Positions 47,163 through 55,550 of a stretch of 64,000 nucleotides of DNA are shown piece by piece. The notes beneath the pieces are model-generated. The model did no database searches. It was not told where the DNA came from and saw nothing but the letters and a program-made list of their open reading frames with translations. The DNA lies in NCBI GenBank assembly GCA_947380295.1, contig CANCQK010000013.1:1-64000 (forward strand), read 5' to 3'. Every line of letters begins with the position of its first letter. Positions within the stretch are counted from its first letter, which is position 1. A program made the translations under genes and the position numbers. Origin of the DNA: Bdellovibrionales bacterium (lineage in GTDB: Bacteria > Bdellovibrionota > UBA1018).

Positions 47163-47297
47163 TTAGCCCCCCTTTTTTTTTGAGTAAAAACTGGATACTC
47201 CGAATTTTCTTTGTGATCTCGCACTTCTAAGTTTAGGGTCCCGAGGGAGGCTTTGTCAAAACGTTACCAAAAAACCGATAGGGTGGGGCTTTAGTAG

Positions 47298-47325
47298 TTG
47301 ACGGGTACGATATGACATGGTACCC
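47298..47325 (+). promoter_or_regulatory. Possible promoter/operator before the Rrf2 regulator gene
   Basis: TTGACG (47298-47303) overlaps an inverted repeat GGGTAC (47303-47308) and GTACCC (47320-47325) with an 11-bp spacer holding TATGAC. An inverted repeat in the promoter zone, about 40 bp ahead of an Rrf2-type regulator gene, would fit autoregulation. No standard -10 at the right spacing is clear. Confidence 0.35.
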
Positions 47326-47362
47326 CTAACAAGATTCTTGAGAGGAAAAGGGAGAAGAACAA

Positions 47363-47881
47363 ATGCGCTTAACTTCAAAGGGACGCTACGCAGTCCGAGC
47401 AATCCTAGATCTAACATTCAACTCCAATGGTCGACCTGTTCGGCTGCAGGAAATTTCAGAGCGACAAAAGATCTCTCTTCACTACTTAGAGCAGCTCTTT
47501 CGACGCCTTCGTAAGGGTTCTGTAGTGAAAAGTGTTCGTGGTCCTGGTGGGGGATATGTTCTTTCCAAGGGTATGGATGAAATTTCTGTGAAAGATGTTT
47601 TGATCAGTGTGGGTGAGAACATCAACCCAGCTCGCGATTTGATCGGATCCGGCGATATCAAAAGTGACACAGTCGAGTTCATTTTGACCAAGACTTATTT
47701 TGAAAACCTTGGTTTGATCATGCAAGAGTACTTGACCACGACTTCAGTGGGTGACTTGATTCGTAAAGCTCGTGGTTCTCAAGAGCTCCCTAAAACAGCG
47801 GGAAGCTTGTTGGATTTAGGCAATTTCCCTCTTCCGGAAGTTGAGCAGTTAGATGTCAACAAAGGCCGCGATTTATCTTGA
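47363..47881 (+). CDS. Rrf2/IscR-family transcription regulator lacking cluster cysteines
   Basis: The 172-aa product begins MRLTSKGRYAVRAILDLTFN and has the Rrf2 winged helix (LQEISERQKISLHYLEQLFR, then VKSVRGPGGGYVLSK). IscR has three Cys ligands for a [2Fe-2S] cluster in the loop after the dimer helix. Here the matching stretch (GENINPARDLIGSGDIKSD) contains none, and no Cys is seen in the whole protein. It may sense something else or act constitutively as apo-form. A good ribosome site (AAAAGGGAGAAG) precedes the ATG. The gene overlaps the cysteine desulfurase gene by 29 bp, so it heads the iscS-like/mnmA/mtaB operon. Confidence 0.88.
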   Translation: MRLTSKGRYAVRAILDLTFNSNGRPVRLQEISERQKISLHYLEQLFRRLRKGSVVKSVRGPGGGYVLSKGMDEISVKDVLISVGENINPARDLIGSGDIKSDTVEFILTKTYFENLGLIMQEYLTTTSVGDLIRKARGSQELPKTAGSLLDLGNFPLPEVEQLDVNKGRDLS

Positions 47882-49058
47882 TGCGAACGCAGGGTCGCCT
47901 CTAAAGCCTGCTGCGCGCGAAGCGATTCTCAGCCTTCTTTCAGGAGGCGAGAATTCAGGTGACCCTCGCTCCTCCTTCCTCATTCCTAATCCTAGTAGTA
48001 TTCACTCTCATGGTCGACGGATTCATCGTGCCGTGGCCGAATCTAGAGAAAATATAGCCCGATCTTTGGGTGCTTTGGTCGATCCGGATCAGTTAATATT
48101 GACCTCGTCCGGTACTGAGGCAAACCAGTTATCTGTACGTTCTGTACTTGAGCCTCAACTGAATTCAGGTTTGAAAATTCATTGGATTACGACGGCGGTC
48201 GAACATGACTCGAATCGTAAACTCATTGAGTGGGTCCGCTCCCGAGGGGGGCGAGTCACCGAGTTACCCGTGGACTGCGAAGGCCGGGTCCAGTTGGACG
48301 GCCTGGAGAATCACCTTTCCCAAGGGGCATCTCTGCTCAGCACCGTTTGGGTAAATAATGAAACGGGAGTCATTACAGACTTGTCTGCTATTTTGGCACT
48401 GACCCAGCAATGGGGTGTGCCCTGGCACGTGGATGGGGCTCAAGCTTGGGGCAAGTTACCCATCGATCTTTCCGCGCTTGGCGCCCAATACGTGACCTTC
48501 TCTGGCCACAAGATTGGAGGGCTGGCGGGATCTGGTGTGCTTTGGGTGGGGCGGGGGCAATCAGTCTCGCCTATGATTTTGGGCAAACAAGAAAAAGGAC
48601 GCCGCGGCGGGACAGAAAATGCCCTAGGGGTGATTGCCTTGGGAGCAGCTGCACGTGAGCTTGATCCAGTGGCCTGGATGAATCGGGTGCAGCCGCTCCG
48701 TGATCGGTTGGAAAAGGTCATCTGTGAAAGGATCGCGGGGACTCGGATTAACGGAAGGCTTACTGAGCGAGTCGCAAATACATTGAATTTAAATTTTGAC
48801 GGTGTGGAGCGGGACGGTCTTGTGATGGCCCTTGACCTAGCAGGGTTTTCCGTGAGTGCCGGGTCGGCCTGTTCTAGTGGAGTTCTAGAGCCTTCTCATG
48901 TATTAAAAGCCATGGGAAAAACGGAGTTTCAAGCGTTGGCTGCAATTCGGATTTCCCTAGTGGATGAACTGCCTGATTCATCGCTTGACCCATTCGTGGC
49001 AGCTTTAGAACGATCCGTACAAAGAATGAGAGCCGCTGCAGGCTACTCTTTTTGCTAA
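47853..49058 (+). CDS. Cysteine desulfurase (NifS/IscS family)
   Basis: The 401-aa PLP enzyme removes sulfur from cysteine as a persulfide. The N-terminus has YLDANAGSPLKPAAREAIL. The PLP region includes TAVEHDSN, VDGAQAWGKLPIDL and the Schiff-base Lys in TFSGHKIGGLAG. RRGGTENALG and the catalytic Cys loop GSACSSGVLEPSHVLKAMG follow. There is no iscU or other Fe-S scaffold gene behind it; mnmA follows instead. Its main role may be sulfur supply for tRNA 2-thiouridine, though Fe-S assembly cannot be excluded. Confidence 0.93.
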   Translation: MSTKAAIYLDANAGSPLKPAAREAILSLLSGGENSGDPRSSFLIPNPSSIHSHGRRIHRAVAESRENIARSLGALVDPDQLILTSSGTEANQLSVRSVLEPQLNSGLKIHWITTAVEHDSNRKLIEWVRSRGGRVTELPVDCEGRVQLDGLENHLSQGASLLSTVWVNNETGVITDLSAILALTQQWGVPWHVDGAQAWGKLPIDLSALGAQYVTFSGHKIGGLAGSGVLWVGRGQSVSPMILGKQEKGRRGGTENALGVIALGAAARELDPVAWMNRVQPLRDRLEKVICERIAGTRINGRLTERVANTLNLNFDGVERDGLVMALDLAGFSVSAGSACSSGVLEPSHVLKAMGKTEFQALAAIRISLVDELPDSSLDPFVAALERSVQRMRAAAGYSFC

Positions 49059-49079
49059 AAGCTAAAAAAGGAAGTCCAA

Positions 49080-50222
49080 TTGAGTCATTCTGATCAGAAA
49101 AAAAGAGTACTAGTTGCCATGAGCGGTGGCGTAGACAGTTCTGTGGCTGCAGCCTTGCTTAAAAATCAGGGGTATGACGTCATCGGTGCTCACCTGCAGC
49201 TCTGGGACCACAGCCAGACCAATCTCGGTCGATTCGGCGGACGGTGTTGCTCTTGGATTGACCCCAATGACGCTCGTCGCGTTTGCGACAGGTTAGATGT
49301 GCCTTACCATGTGATGAACGCTCAGGATTTATTTGAAGACAAAGTTGTGGATTACTTGATTCATGAAGTCCTTCAGTGTCGGGCTCCAAATCCGTGTGTG
49401 CAGTGTAATAACCAAATTAAATTTAACTATCTTTTTCAAAAAGCGGATGAACTCGGATGCGATTTTATTGCTACCGGGCACTATGCCCAGGTTGTGCAAG
49501 ACACCACTTCTGGATTTGCATTTTTAAAAAAAGCGGTCGATCTTCAAAAAGATCAGAGTTACTTCCTTTTCGGGCTCACTCAAAAAACGCTTCGGCGCAC
49601 GATTTTGCCCTTAGGGAATTTGTCTAAAACGATGGTACGGAAACTGGCTGAAGGATTTGGTTTGGCGGTTGCAAATAAGCCAGATAGTCAGGAGATTTGC
49701 TTCGTCGACGATGATCAGTGTATCAGTTTTATTGAGAATAGATCTGCTCCATCCTTGCGTCCTACTGGTTTGATTCGGACTTCGGATGGAAGCACGATCG
49801 GTGAGCATGAAGGATTGCATCGTTACACAATTGGGAAGAAAAAAGGCCTCCAATTTAAGGAAAAAGAATATCAAAATTTCTTAGTCCTGGGTTTTGATAA
49901 CAAAAATCAAACCTTGATTGTCGGACCCGAAGAAAAACTCTATCATCGTCAAATTTTGGCTTCAGGCGTGAATTGGATCAGTCCAATCAACGAATTGAAT
50001 ACTCACGTGTGTAAGGTTCGAATTCGACCTGACCATGAGGAGGTCTCTTGCCTAGTGACCGTCTTCGAGAACGGACGCGTTCAGGTTCAGTTTGATGAGC
50101 CTCAGCGTGCTATGGCTCCAGGTCAAGTTATCGTTTTCTACAATGGGGATGAAATCCTGGGCGGCGGTTTTATTGATTCAACTATTGAGTCGCTCGATGC
50201 GATCGAAGGACAGTCTGTATGA
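49080..50222 (+). CDS. mnmA: tRNA-specific 2-thiouridylase MnmA
   Basis: The 380-aa product thiolates U34 of Lys, Glu and Gln tRNAs using persulfide sulfur, probably relayed from the desulfurase encoded just upstream. The PP-loop is VAMSGGVDSSVAAALL. The first catalytic Cys is in PNPCVQCNNQIKF and the second in DSQEICFVDDDQ. ATGHYAQV and KDQSYFLFGL are diagnostic. Translation starts at TTG (49080) with AGGAAG 6 nt upstream. The stop overlaps the next gene by 4 bp (ATGA). Confidence 0.95.
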   Translation: MSHSDQKKRVLVAMSGGVDSSVAAALLKNQGYDVIGAHLQLWDHSQTNLGRFGGRCCSWIDPNDARRVCDRLDVPYHVMNAQDLFEDKVVDYLIHEVLQCRAPNPCVQCNNQIKFNYLFQKADELGCDFIATGHYAQVVQDTTSGFAFLKKAVDLQKDQSYFLFGLTQKTLRRTILPLGNLSKTMVRKLAEGFGLAVANKPDSQEICFVDDDQCISFIENRSAPSLRPTGLIRTSDGSTIGEHEGLHRYTIGKKKGLQFKEKEYQNFLVLGFDNKNQTLIVGPEEKLYHRQILASGVNWISPINELNTHVCKVRIRPDHEEVSCLVTVFENGRVQVQFDEPQRAMAPGQVIVFYNGDEILGGGFIDSTIESLDAIEGQSV

Positions 50223-51676
50223 AATCCTATGTGGTCAAAACGCTGGGGTGTAAAGCCAATCTCTACGATAGCCAGCTCATTGAAAAAGGACTTCAGGAAC
50301 AGGGCTGGAAGCCCTCTAACTCGGACTCAGATCCGAGTGGATCCGTTGAGCTTTGCATCGTCAACAGCTGCACAGTAACAGACGAGGCGGATCGCCAGAC
50401 CAAGAAGTGGGCGGCTCGGCTGGCTAAAGAAAATCCGAATGCCAAGATTCTCGTTACTGGTTGCGGAGCTGAAGTTGATCCCGAGGGGATGGCTCAATCT
50501 AAAGGCGTGTCAGCGGTGGTTGGTAATCAAAACAAGGACCGGATGGTCGAGTTAGTACTTGATTCTGTCGCCTCTTTAAGTTCGGATATCCTTAATCACT
50601 CCGTTTTAGGTACTACAAAAACTTATAAGGAACTTCTATCAAAACACCCGATGGACCGAGAATGGCCTGCAATCTCAGATTCCTTTTTGCCACCACCAGT
50701 GCACTTAGAGGGACATTCTGATAAGACTCGTGCGTTTTTGAAAATTCAAGAGGGGTGTGACGCCTTTTGTACTTATTGCATTATTCCGTATGGGCGCGGA
50801 CCAAGTCGCAGTCTCGCAATTACCGATGCCGTTGTTCAAGTTAAGCACTTGGTCGAGCAGGGGATTCGTGAAATCGTTCTGACCGGGACAAATATTGGCG
50901 AGTACGGCTCCGAATGGGGTAAAGGCCTGCAGCTGGGAGAGCTGATTCGAGCGATCTTGGATCAAACGAGTCTCGAACGCCTTCGCGTGAGTTCTTTGGA
51001 TCCAACTGAAATCACCAGTGAAATTCTCACTTTAATGCGGGAAAATTCCAGATTTTGTCCGCATTTTCATGTTTCGCTCCAAAGCCCTAGTTCAAAAATA
51101 CTTCGTTTGATGAAGCGGGGTTACGGGTTTGAGGATGTGAAAAATTGCCTCGAAAAAATTGCCGAGTTGGGGAAACAACTCCCGGATCGGAACATTCGGG
51201 GGGGCGTCTTTGTAGGAATGGATGTCATCACTGGTTTCCCTGGTGAGACGGATGAAGAGTTCCAATGGACCTACGATGCATTAGCTACGCTTCCGTGGAC
51301 CCGTCTTCATGTTTTTCCCTACAGTGAGCGCAAGGGAACGCCCGCTACCCGCCTACCGGACTCTGTGCCGCAGCATGTGCGTGTTGAGAGAACAAGAAAA
51401 CTGAACCGACTGAGCATGCAGCGCCTGCAAACCCACTATAAGACAATTTTAGCCGAAGTCTCATCTCAGAATGGGAGCTTGCATGGAGTCCTCATGGAAA
51501 AAGCCACAGAGGCCCGCTGGCAAGCCGGATTCACTCCAAATTATCTGAGGATTCTCGTGCCTTCTGCGTCCGCTGTGCGCAACGAACTCGTCTCGGCGAG
51601 TCCTCACGAGGTCATGATTGATTCCAATGGAAATGACGTTGCACTCATTTCAAAGCTGGAGTCAGCGCTCTCCTGA
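50219..51676 (+). CDS. mtaB: tRNA t6A37 methylthiotransferase MtaB (radical SAM)
   Basis: The 485-aa product converts t6A37 to ms2t6A. The N-terminal UPF0004 domain has TLGCKANLYDSQ, VNSCTVTDEADRQTKK and LVTGCGAEVDP, giving the Cys of the auxiliary [4Fe-4S] cluster. The radical-SAM CxxxCxxC is in QEGCDAFCTYCIIPYGRGPSRS. The TLGCKxN start favours MtaB over MiaB or RimO. Its substrate t6A depends on TsaE, encoded at 44503. The 3' end overlaps the convergent nucleotidase gene by 15 bp. Confidence 0.92.
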   Translation: MKSYVVKTLGCKANLYDSQLIEKGLQEQGWKPSNSDSDPSGSVELCIVNSCTVTDEADRQTKKWAARLAKENPNAKILVTGCGAEVDPEGMAQSKGVSAVVGNQNKDRMVELVLDSVASLSSDILNHSVLGTTKTYKELLSKHPMDREWPAISDSFLPPPVHLEGHSDKTRAFLKIQEGCDAFCTYCIIPYGRGPSRSLAITDAVVQVKHLVEQGIREIVLTGTNIGEYGSEWGKGLQLGELIRAILDQTSLERLRVSSLDPTEITSEILTLMRENSRFCPHFHVSLQSPSSKILRLMKRGYGFEDVKNCLEKIAELGKQLPDRNIRGGVFVGMDVITGFPGETDEEFQWTYDALATLPWTRLHVFPYSERKGTPATRLPDSVPQHVRVERTRKLNRLSMQRLQTHYKTILAEVSSQNGSLHGVLMEKATEARWQAGFTPNYLRILVPSASAVRNELVSASPHEVMIDSNGNDVALISKLESALS

Positions 51677-53803
51677 TCTTTTTTTAAACTCAGAGCTGTC
51701 TCGCAACCACACGGTCGCCTCGTGATTGGTTGTGTTGACTTCTTGTTCAACCCCTGTAATTCGAATCGTGATGGGATAGGTTCCTTGGGCCTCTGGTACG
51801 GTGACATCCCAGGTGACGTCTTGATAGCCTCCGGGAGGTATTTCGGGGAGCGTATAGGATGTTCGGGCTTCGAAGTAGATCGGATCTACCGATAAATCAG
51901 ATCGATTCTTATTGAATAGCAGATGCGCTTGAGGTCCTGCTGATGAGGGGGTGTCTCCGTAGTTTCTTATCCGAGCGTGGACTTCTGCGTGCCATCCTTC
52001 TCGATTGAGTGTCTTGGGTTTCCAGGAAATATCTATAGGATAGATTCCGACATTGGGTTGAATCGTTCGAATTCGATCTCCCACTGTGAGATTGTCTTTT
52101 CCTAATCGAGAAAGAGCCCGAATTCGATCGGTTAAAATTCGCCAGTTCTCGATCCCTGTGTCTTTGAGTTCATCGAGTGGGATCCTGTTTCCGAGTTTTT
52201 CATTGATGAACTCGATGCTTTCAATTAATCCACCTCCCGTAGCGATGGTGTAGCTTTTGGATGAATTGAGAGGTTCATATTGCGAGTGAGAGTTTAAGAT
52301 TTGAATATCTTGGGCTACAGGAATCGCTTCAATCCCCATATAGCGTTGACCGTAGGCGCCCTGAAAGTCCTCAGCTAGATTAGGCGCCTCACCGGGATTG
52401 TATTCGGTAGTTGAGGCGAAGAGTGGGTCGTATTTAAATTTCATTCCGGAAAAATTCATCAAAGCGTAGGAACTCAGTTTTTTCGTTCCAAAAAGAAAAT
52501 AGAGAATCCACTTGAGAGTACTGCCCTTCATGGGAAATGTTCTCAAGGTCCATGTTTTTTCTGTCGTTGCGCTATAGATGGGAGGGACCGCATTGAAAAT
52601 ATCGGCAGTTGAGATGGGCCCTGGATGAATGGCGTCGTAAACGAATCGATTGCTTTCAATCGCAAGGTTGGCTCCGGTGGCTTGCCGGTAGGAGTCTGCC
52701 ACGAAATCTCCCATCATATTCTCAATTCCCATGCCTCCCATATCGAGCTCGCTCTCTCCTACGATATCGTCAAAAACGCGGCCGTATTTGGAGACCACTT
52801 GATTGTCGAGTGCCTCGACCTTTTCAAGCGTTTCGGCATCTTGTGGGACACTGGAGTCCAGTTGAATGAGTCGATAGTTTTTCAGCTTGAGATGGCCTTG
52901 ACTTAGCTCGATCTTGACTTCTCCAAGAAACGATCCTCCCATGCCAGTCTCTACAATCCACGCAGGGGAACCCCCTCCGAGTCGATGCACTTCGATGGGT
53001 CGAGTGAGTTTCTTGTGATCGTGAGCCCCAATGACAAGATCAATCACATTTTCGCTCGCTAGTTCGTTGGCCAGCCTTAAGATGTATTGATTGACGGTGA
53101 CGTTATTGTGGGAAAGCAAGACGACTCCGTCTGCTTGTCCTTCTCTTTTGATTTTACTCGCTAGACTCACTGCAGATGAGAAAGGATTCGTAATCTTAAT
53201 GGGCCGAAGGTATTTATCGTATACGAATTCGTATGTGGATATTCCAATGTATGCGATTTTGTATCCCGCGTAATCGACGATTTGATAGGGGAGAATCGTC
53301 TCTTCGAATTCCTTTTTACGCGCATAGGATTCGGGGATCGATAAGTTATAGGAGAGGAATTGAGTGCGCGGTCGAGCTGCCTTAATGGTGTCGAGCAGTT
53401 GGTCAGGACCATTGAGCCAGTCGTGATTTCCTACGACTGCCAAATCATAACCGAGATGATCCATCATTCGAATCGATTCGGTTCCGGTTCCCACAGTGTA
53501 ATAAATGGAGCCTTCGGACCAATCCCCTCCATCCACTAAGGTCGTGAACCGATGGTCTCTACGAATCTGGCTGATCGCTGTTTTTAACCGCGCAACCCCT
53601 CCGATCCGAAATGGATAAGTCTTTTCGCGGTACTGCGAATGAAGGTCATTGGTGTGCATGAGGGTGATTTCGATGGAGTCACTCTGCCCCGCCTGACTCA
53701 TCTGGGGAGAAATTCCGAAAAATCCAAAAAAAGTAAATAAAAACAGGTAGTTATTGAATTTATTGATGTAATTGGGCAATCCCGTGAGCGCACACTGACC
53801 CAT
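51662..53803 (-). CDS. Secreted 5'-nucleotidase/UshA-type metallophosphoesterase with C-terminal extension
   Basis: The 713-aa product has a signal peptide (YLFLFTFFGFFGISPQMSQA). The metallophosphoesterase domain (about residues 45-290) has MHTNDLHSQ, VDGGDWSEGS, VVGNHDWLNG, LLSHNNV and GAHDHKKL, all metal ligands present. The 5'-nucleotidase C-terminal substrate domain follows (about 330-560; GGMGIENMMGDFVADSYR). Residues about 600-710 look like a CARDB-type beta-sandwich (WHAEVHARIRNYGDTPSSAG, then VTWDVTVPEAQGTYPITIRI), which usual UshA lacks. It probably hydrolyses extracellular nucleotides or UDP-sugars for scavenging. Confidence 0.9.
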   Translation of the reverse strand: MGQCALTGLPNYINKFNNYLFLFTFFGFFGISPQMSQAGQSDSIEITLMHTNDLHSQYREKTYPFRIGGVARLKTAISQIRRDHRFTTLVDGGDWSEGSIYYTVGTGTESIRMMDHLGYDLAVVGNHDWLNGPDQLLDTIKAARPRTQFLSYNLSIPESYARKKEFEETILPYQIVDYAGYKIAYIGISTYEFVYDKYLRPIKITNPFSSAVSLASKIKREGQADGVVLLSHNNVTVNQYILRLANELASENVIDLVIGAHDHKKLTRPIEVHRLGGGSPAWIVETGMGGSFLGEVKIELSQGHLKLKNYRLIQLDSSVPQDAETLEKVEALDNQVVSKYGRVFDDIVGESELDMGGMGIENMMGDFVADSYRQATGANLAIESNRFVYDAIHPGPISTADIFNAVPPIYSATTEKTWTLRTFPMKGSTLKWILYFLFGTKKLSSYALMNFSGMKFKYDPLFASTTEYNPGEAPNLAEDFQGAYGQRYMGIEAIPVAQDIQILNSHSQYEPLNSSKSYTIATGGGLIESIEFINEKLGNRIPLDELKDTGIENWRILTDRIRALSRLGKDNLTVGDRIRTIQPNVGIYPIDISWKPKTLNREGWHAEVHARIRNYGDTPSSAGPQAHLLFNKNRSDLSVDPIYFEARTSYTLPEIPPGGYQDVTWDVTVPEAQGTYPITIRITGVEQEVNTTNHEATVWLRDSSEFKKRSGER

Positions 53804-53873
53804 TTGAATATCCCCCTGGCCGGAATTTTAGCCGACGGACGACAATTCCCCAAGAATAAAAAAACAAAATTGG

Positions 53874-53902
53874 TTGACAGTATTTGACTAGTATTGTAAG
53901 AC
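53874..53902 (+). promoter_or_regulatory. Candidate promoter for rnc
   Basis: A perfect -35 hexamer TTGACA (53874-53879) lies 49 bp before the rnc start. The -10 is unclear: TAAGAC at a 17-bp spacing (53897-53902) matches poorly. The region is also the upstream side of the divergent nucleotidase gene. Confidence 0.4.
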
Positions 53903-53927
53903 ACACCACCAGGAGAGCTTTCATTGA

Positions 53928-54620
53928 ATGAATCTGGATCGACTGCAAGAGCGACTGGGTTATACGTTTGGCGATCGAAGTGTGTTACTTCAGTCGCTTA
54001 CCCATAAGTCATTCGGTCACGAATTTTTCCAAGACCGACCCATCGCTTTAAGAGATAATGAGAGGCTTGAATTTCTAGGAGACGCGATCTTAGACGTCGT
54101 CGTTTCAGATATTCTTCTTGAAACATTTCCGAGTTCTAATGAAGGACATCTCTCTAAAATGCGCGCTGCCGTGGTGAATGAAAAGACTTTGGCAATGTTA
54201 GCTAAGATGCTTGCCCTCCAAAATTATGTTCGCCTGGGTAAGGGGGAGGCTCAGACCGGTGGTTACGAAAAGGCGTCTATCCTTTCCAGTACACTTGAGG
54301 CAGTGATTGCGGCGATCTATCTCGATGGAGGCTTTCACGCAGTTTACCCGGTCGTCAGACATATTTTCTCTCCTCTGTTTGCTGAGGAGCGGGAGCTGAT
54401 GTCGTTTTATGATCATAAGACGCAGCTTCAGGAAATCGTTCAAGCACGGTGGAAAGTAACTCCGACTTACCATCTCGTAGAATCCTTTGGCCCCGATCAT
54501 GCCAAGGTGTTTCAAATCGAAGTCCGGATGAACGGCAAGACCCTAGCCGTCGCGACTGGCTCCTCGAAAAAAGAAGCGGAGCAAAATGCCGCCAGATTTG
54601 CGGTCTCCAATTTAGGGTAA
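53928..54620 (+). CDS. rnc: Ribonuclease III
   Basis: The 230-aa double-strand-specific endoribonuclease processes rRNA precursors. The catalytic signature NERLEFLGDAILDVVVSD is intact, and a second acidic site lies in LEAVIAAIYLDGGF. A C-terminal dsRBD follows (DHKTQLQEIVQARW, then SSKKEAEQNAARFAVSNLG). The length is typical. It is followed by era 18 bp later, the common rnc-era order. Confidence 0.96.
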   Translation: MNLDRLQERLGYTFGDRSVLLQSLTHKSFGHEFFQDRPIALRDNERLEFLGDAILDVVVSDILLETFPSSNEGHLSKMRAAVVNEKTLAMLAKMLALQNYVRLGKGEAQTGGYEKASILSSTLEAVIAAIYLDGGFHAVYPVVRHIFSPLFAEERELMSFYDHKTQLQEIVQARWKVTPTYHLVESFGPDHAKVFQIEVRMNGKTLAVATGSSKKEAEQNAARFAVSNLG

Positions 54621-54638
54621 AAGAATCTAGGTTTTAAA

Positions 54639-55550
54639 ATGCAAAAAGCAGGAATGATTGCGATCGTCGGGCGGCCCAATTCGGGTAAGTCAACCTTACT
54701 CAATACTCTTTTGGGGATGCAGCTCTCGATTGTCACGCCTAAGGCACAAACCACTCGGGAGCGTGTTCTTGGGATTTTGACTGAAGGGGAAGGGCAGATC
54801 GTTTTTATCGATACCCCTGGTATCCATCGAGCCCGCGAAGGCGGCCTAAATCAATTTATGGTAGACCAAGCGAGAGAAGCTCTTGAGGCTCCTCATTTGG
54901 TTTGGTACCTCGTTGATCCCAACTCGGCCCTCGAACATGAGCTTCCTGTTCTTGACCTTTTACAACGATCTCCTGCTCCAGTGATTTTGCTCATGAACAA
55001 AATGGACCAGGTGGGCAAGCAAGTCCCCGAAATCAGGGCTAAGATGCTATCTGAGCAGTTACTCAAGGCTATCGGCGAGCGAAACATTCAGCTCAGTTCA
55101 TCTCATTTTATTTCTGGCCTTTCAAAAACTGGAACCGAAGAGCTTCTCAACTCGAGTTGGGAGTCCATTCCAGAAGGGCCTTGGTTCTACCCAGATCCTG
55201 AGCAGGCCTCGGATCGTCCTACTCGCTTTTTTGTTGCTGAACAAATTAGGAGTCGCTTGTTTTATCTCCTAGGTGAGGAGGTTCCCTACTCTTGTGCCGT
55301 AGATATTGAGAGTTTTCAGGAAGATGCAAAACCGATTCGAATTGAAGCCGTGATCTATGTTGAGCGAGAGTCCCAGAAAGGGATTGTCATCGGCCAAGGT
55401 GGCAAAAAAATCAAAGAAATCGGTCAGTCTGCTCGAAAAGAGATTGAGAAGTTTTTGGGTCAGCAGATCTTCTTAGGTCTGCGAGTGAAGGTTTTGAAAG
55501 AGTGGACCTCAAATCTCGAAAGTCTAAAGAGAATAGGATTAATACCATGA
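54639..55550 (+). CDS. era: GTPase Era
   Basis: The 303-aa GTPase binds 16S rRNA near its 3' end and helps 30S maturation. G1 is GRPNSGKSTLLN, the switch region carries KAQTTRERVLGI, G3 is DTPGIHRA, and G4 is NKMD. The KH domain has the GxxG-containing GIVIGQGGKKIKEIGQSARKEI. It ends with ATGA overlapping the start of der. Confidence 0.96.
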   Translation: MQKAGMIAIVGRPNSGKSTLLNTLLGMQLSIVTPKAQTTRERVLGILTEGEGQIVFIDTPGIHRAREGGLNQFMVDQAREALEAPHLVWYLVDPNSALEHELPVLDLLQRSPAPVILLMNKMDQVGKQVPEIRAKMLSEQLLKAIGERNIQLSSSHFISGLSKTGTEELLNSSWESIPEGPWFYPDPEQASDRPTRFFVAEQIRSRLFYLLGEEVPYSCAVDIESFQEDAKPIRIEAVIYVERESQKGIVIGQGGKKIKEIGQSARKEIEKFLGQQIFLGLRVKVLKEWTSNLESLKRIGLIP

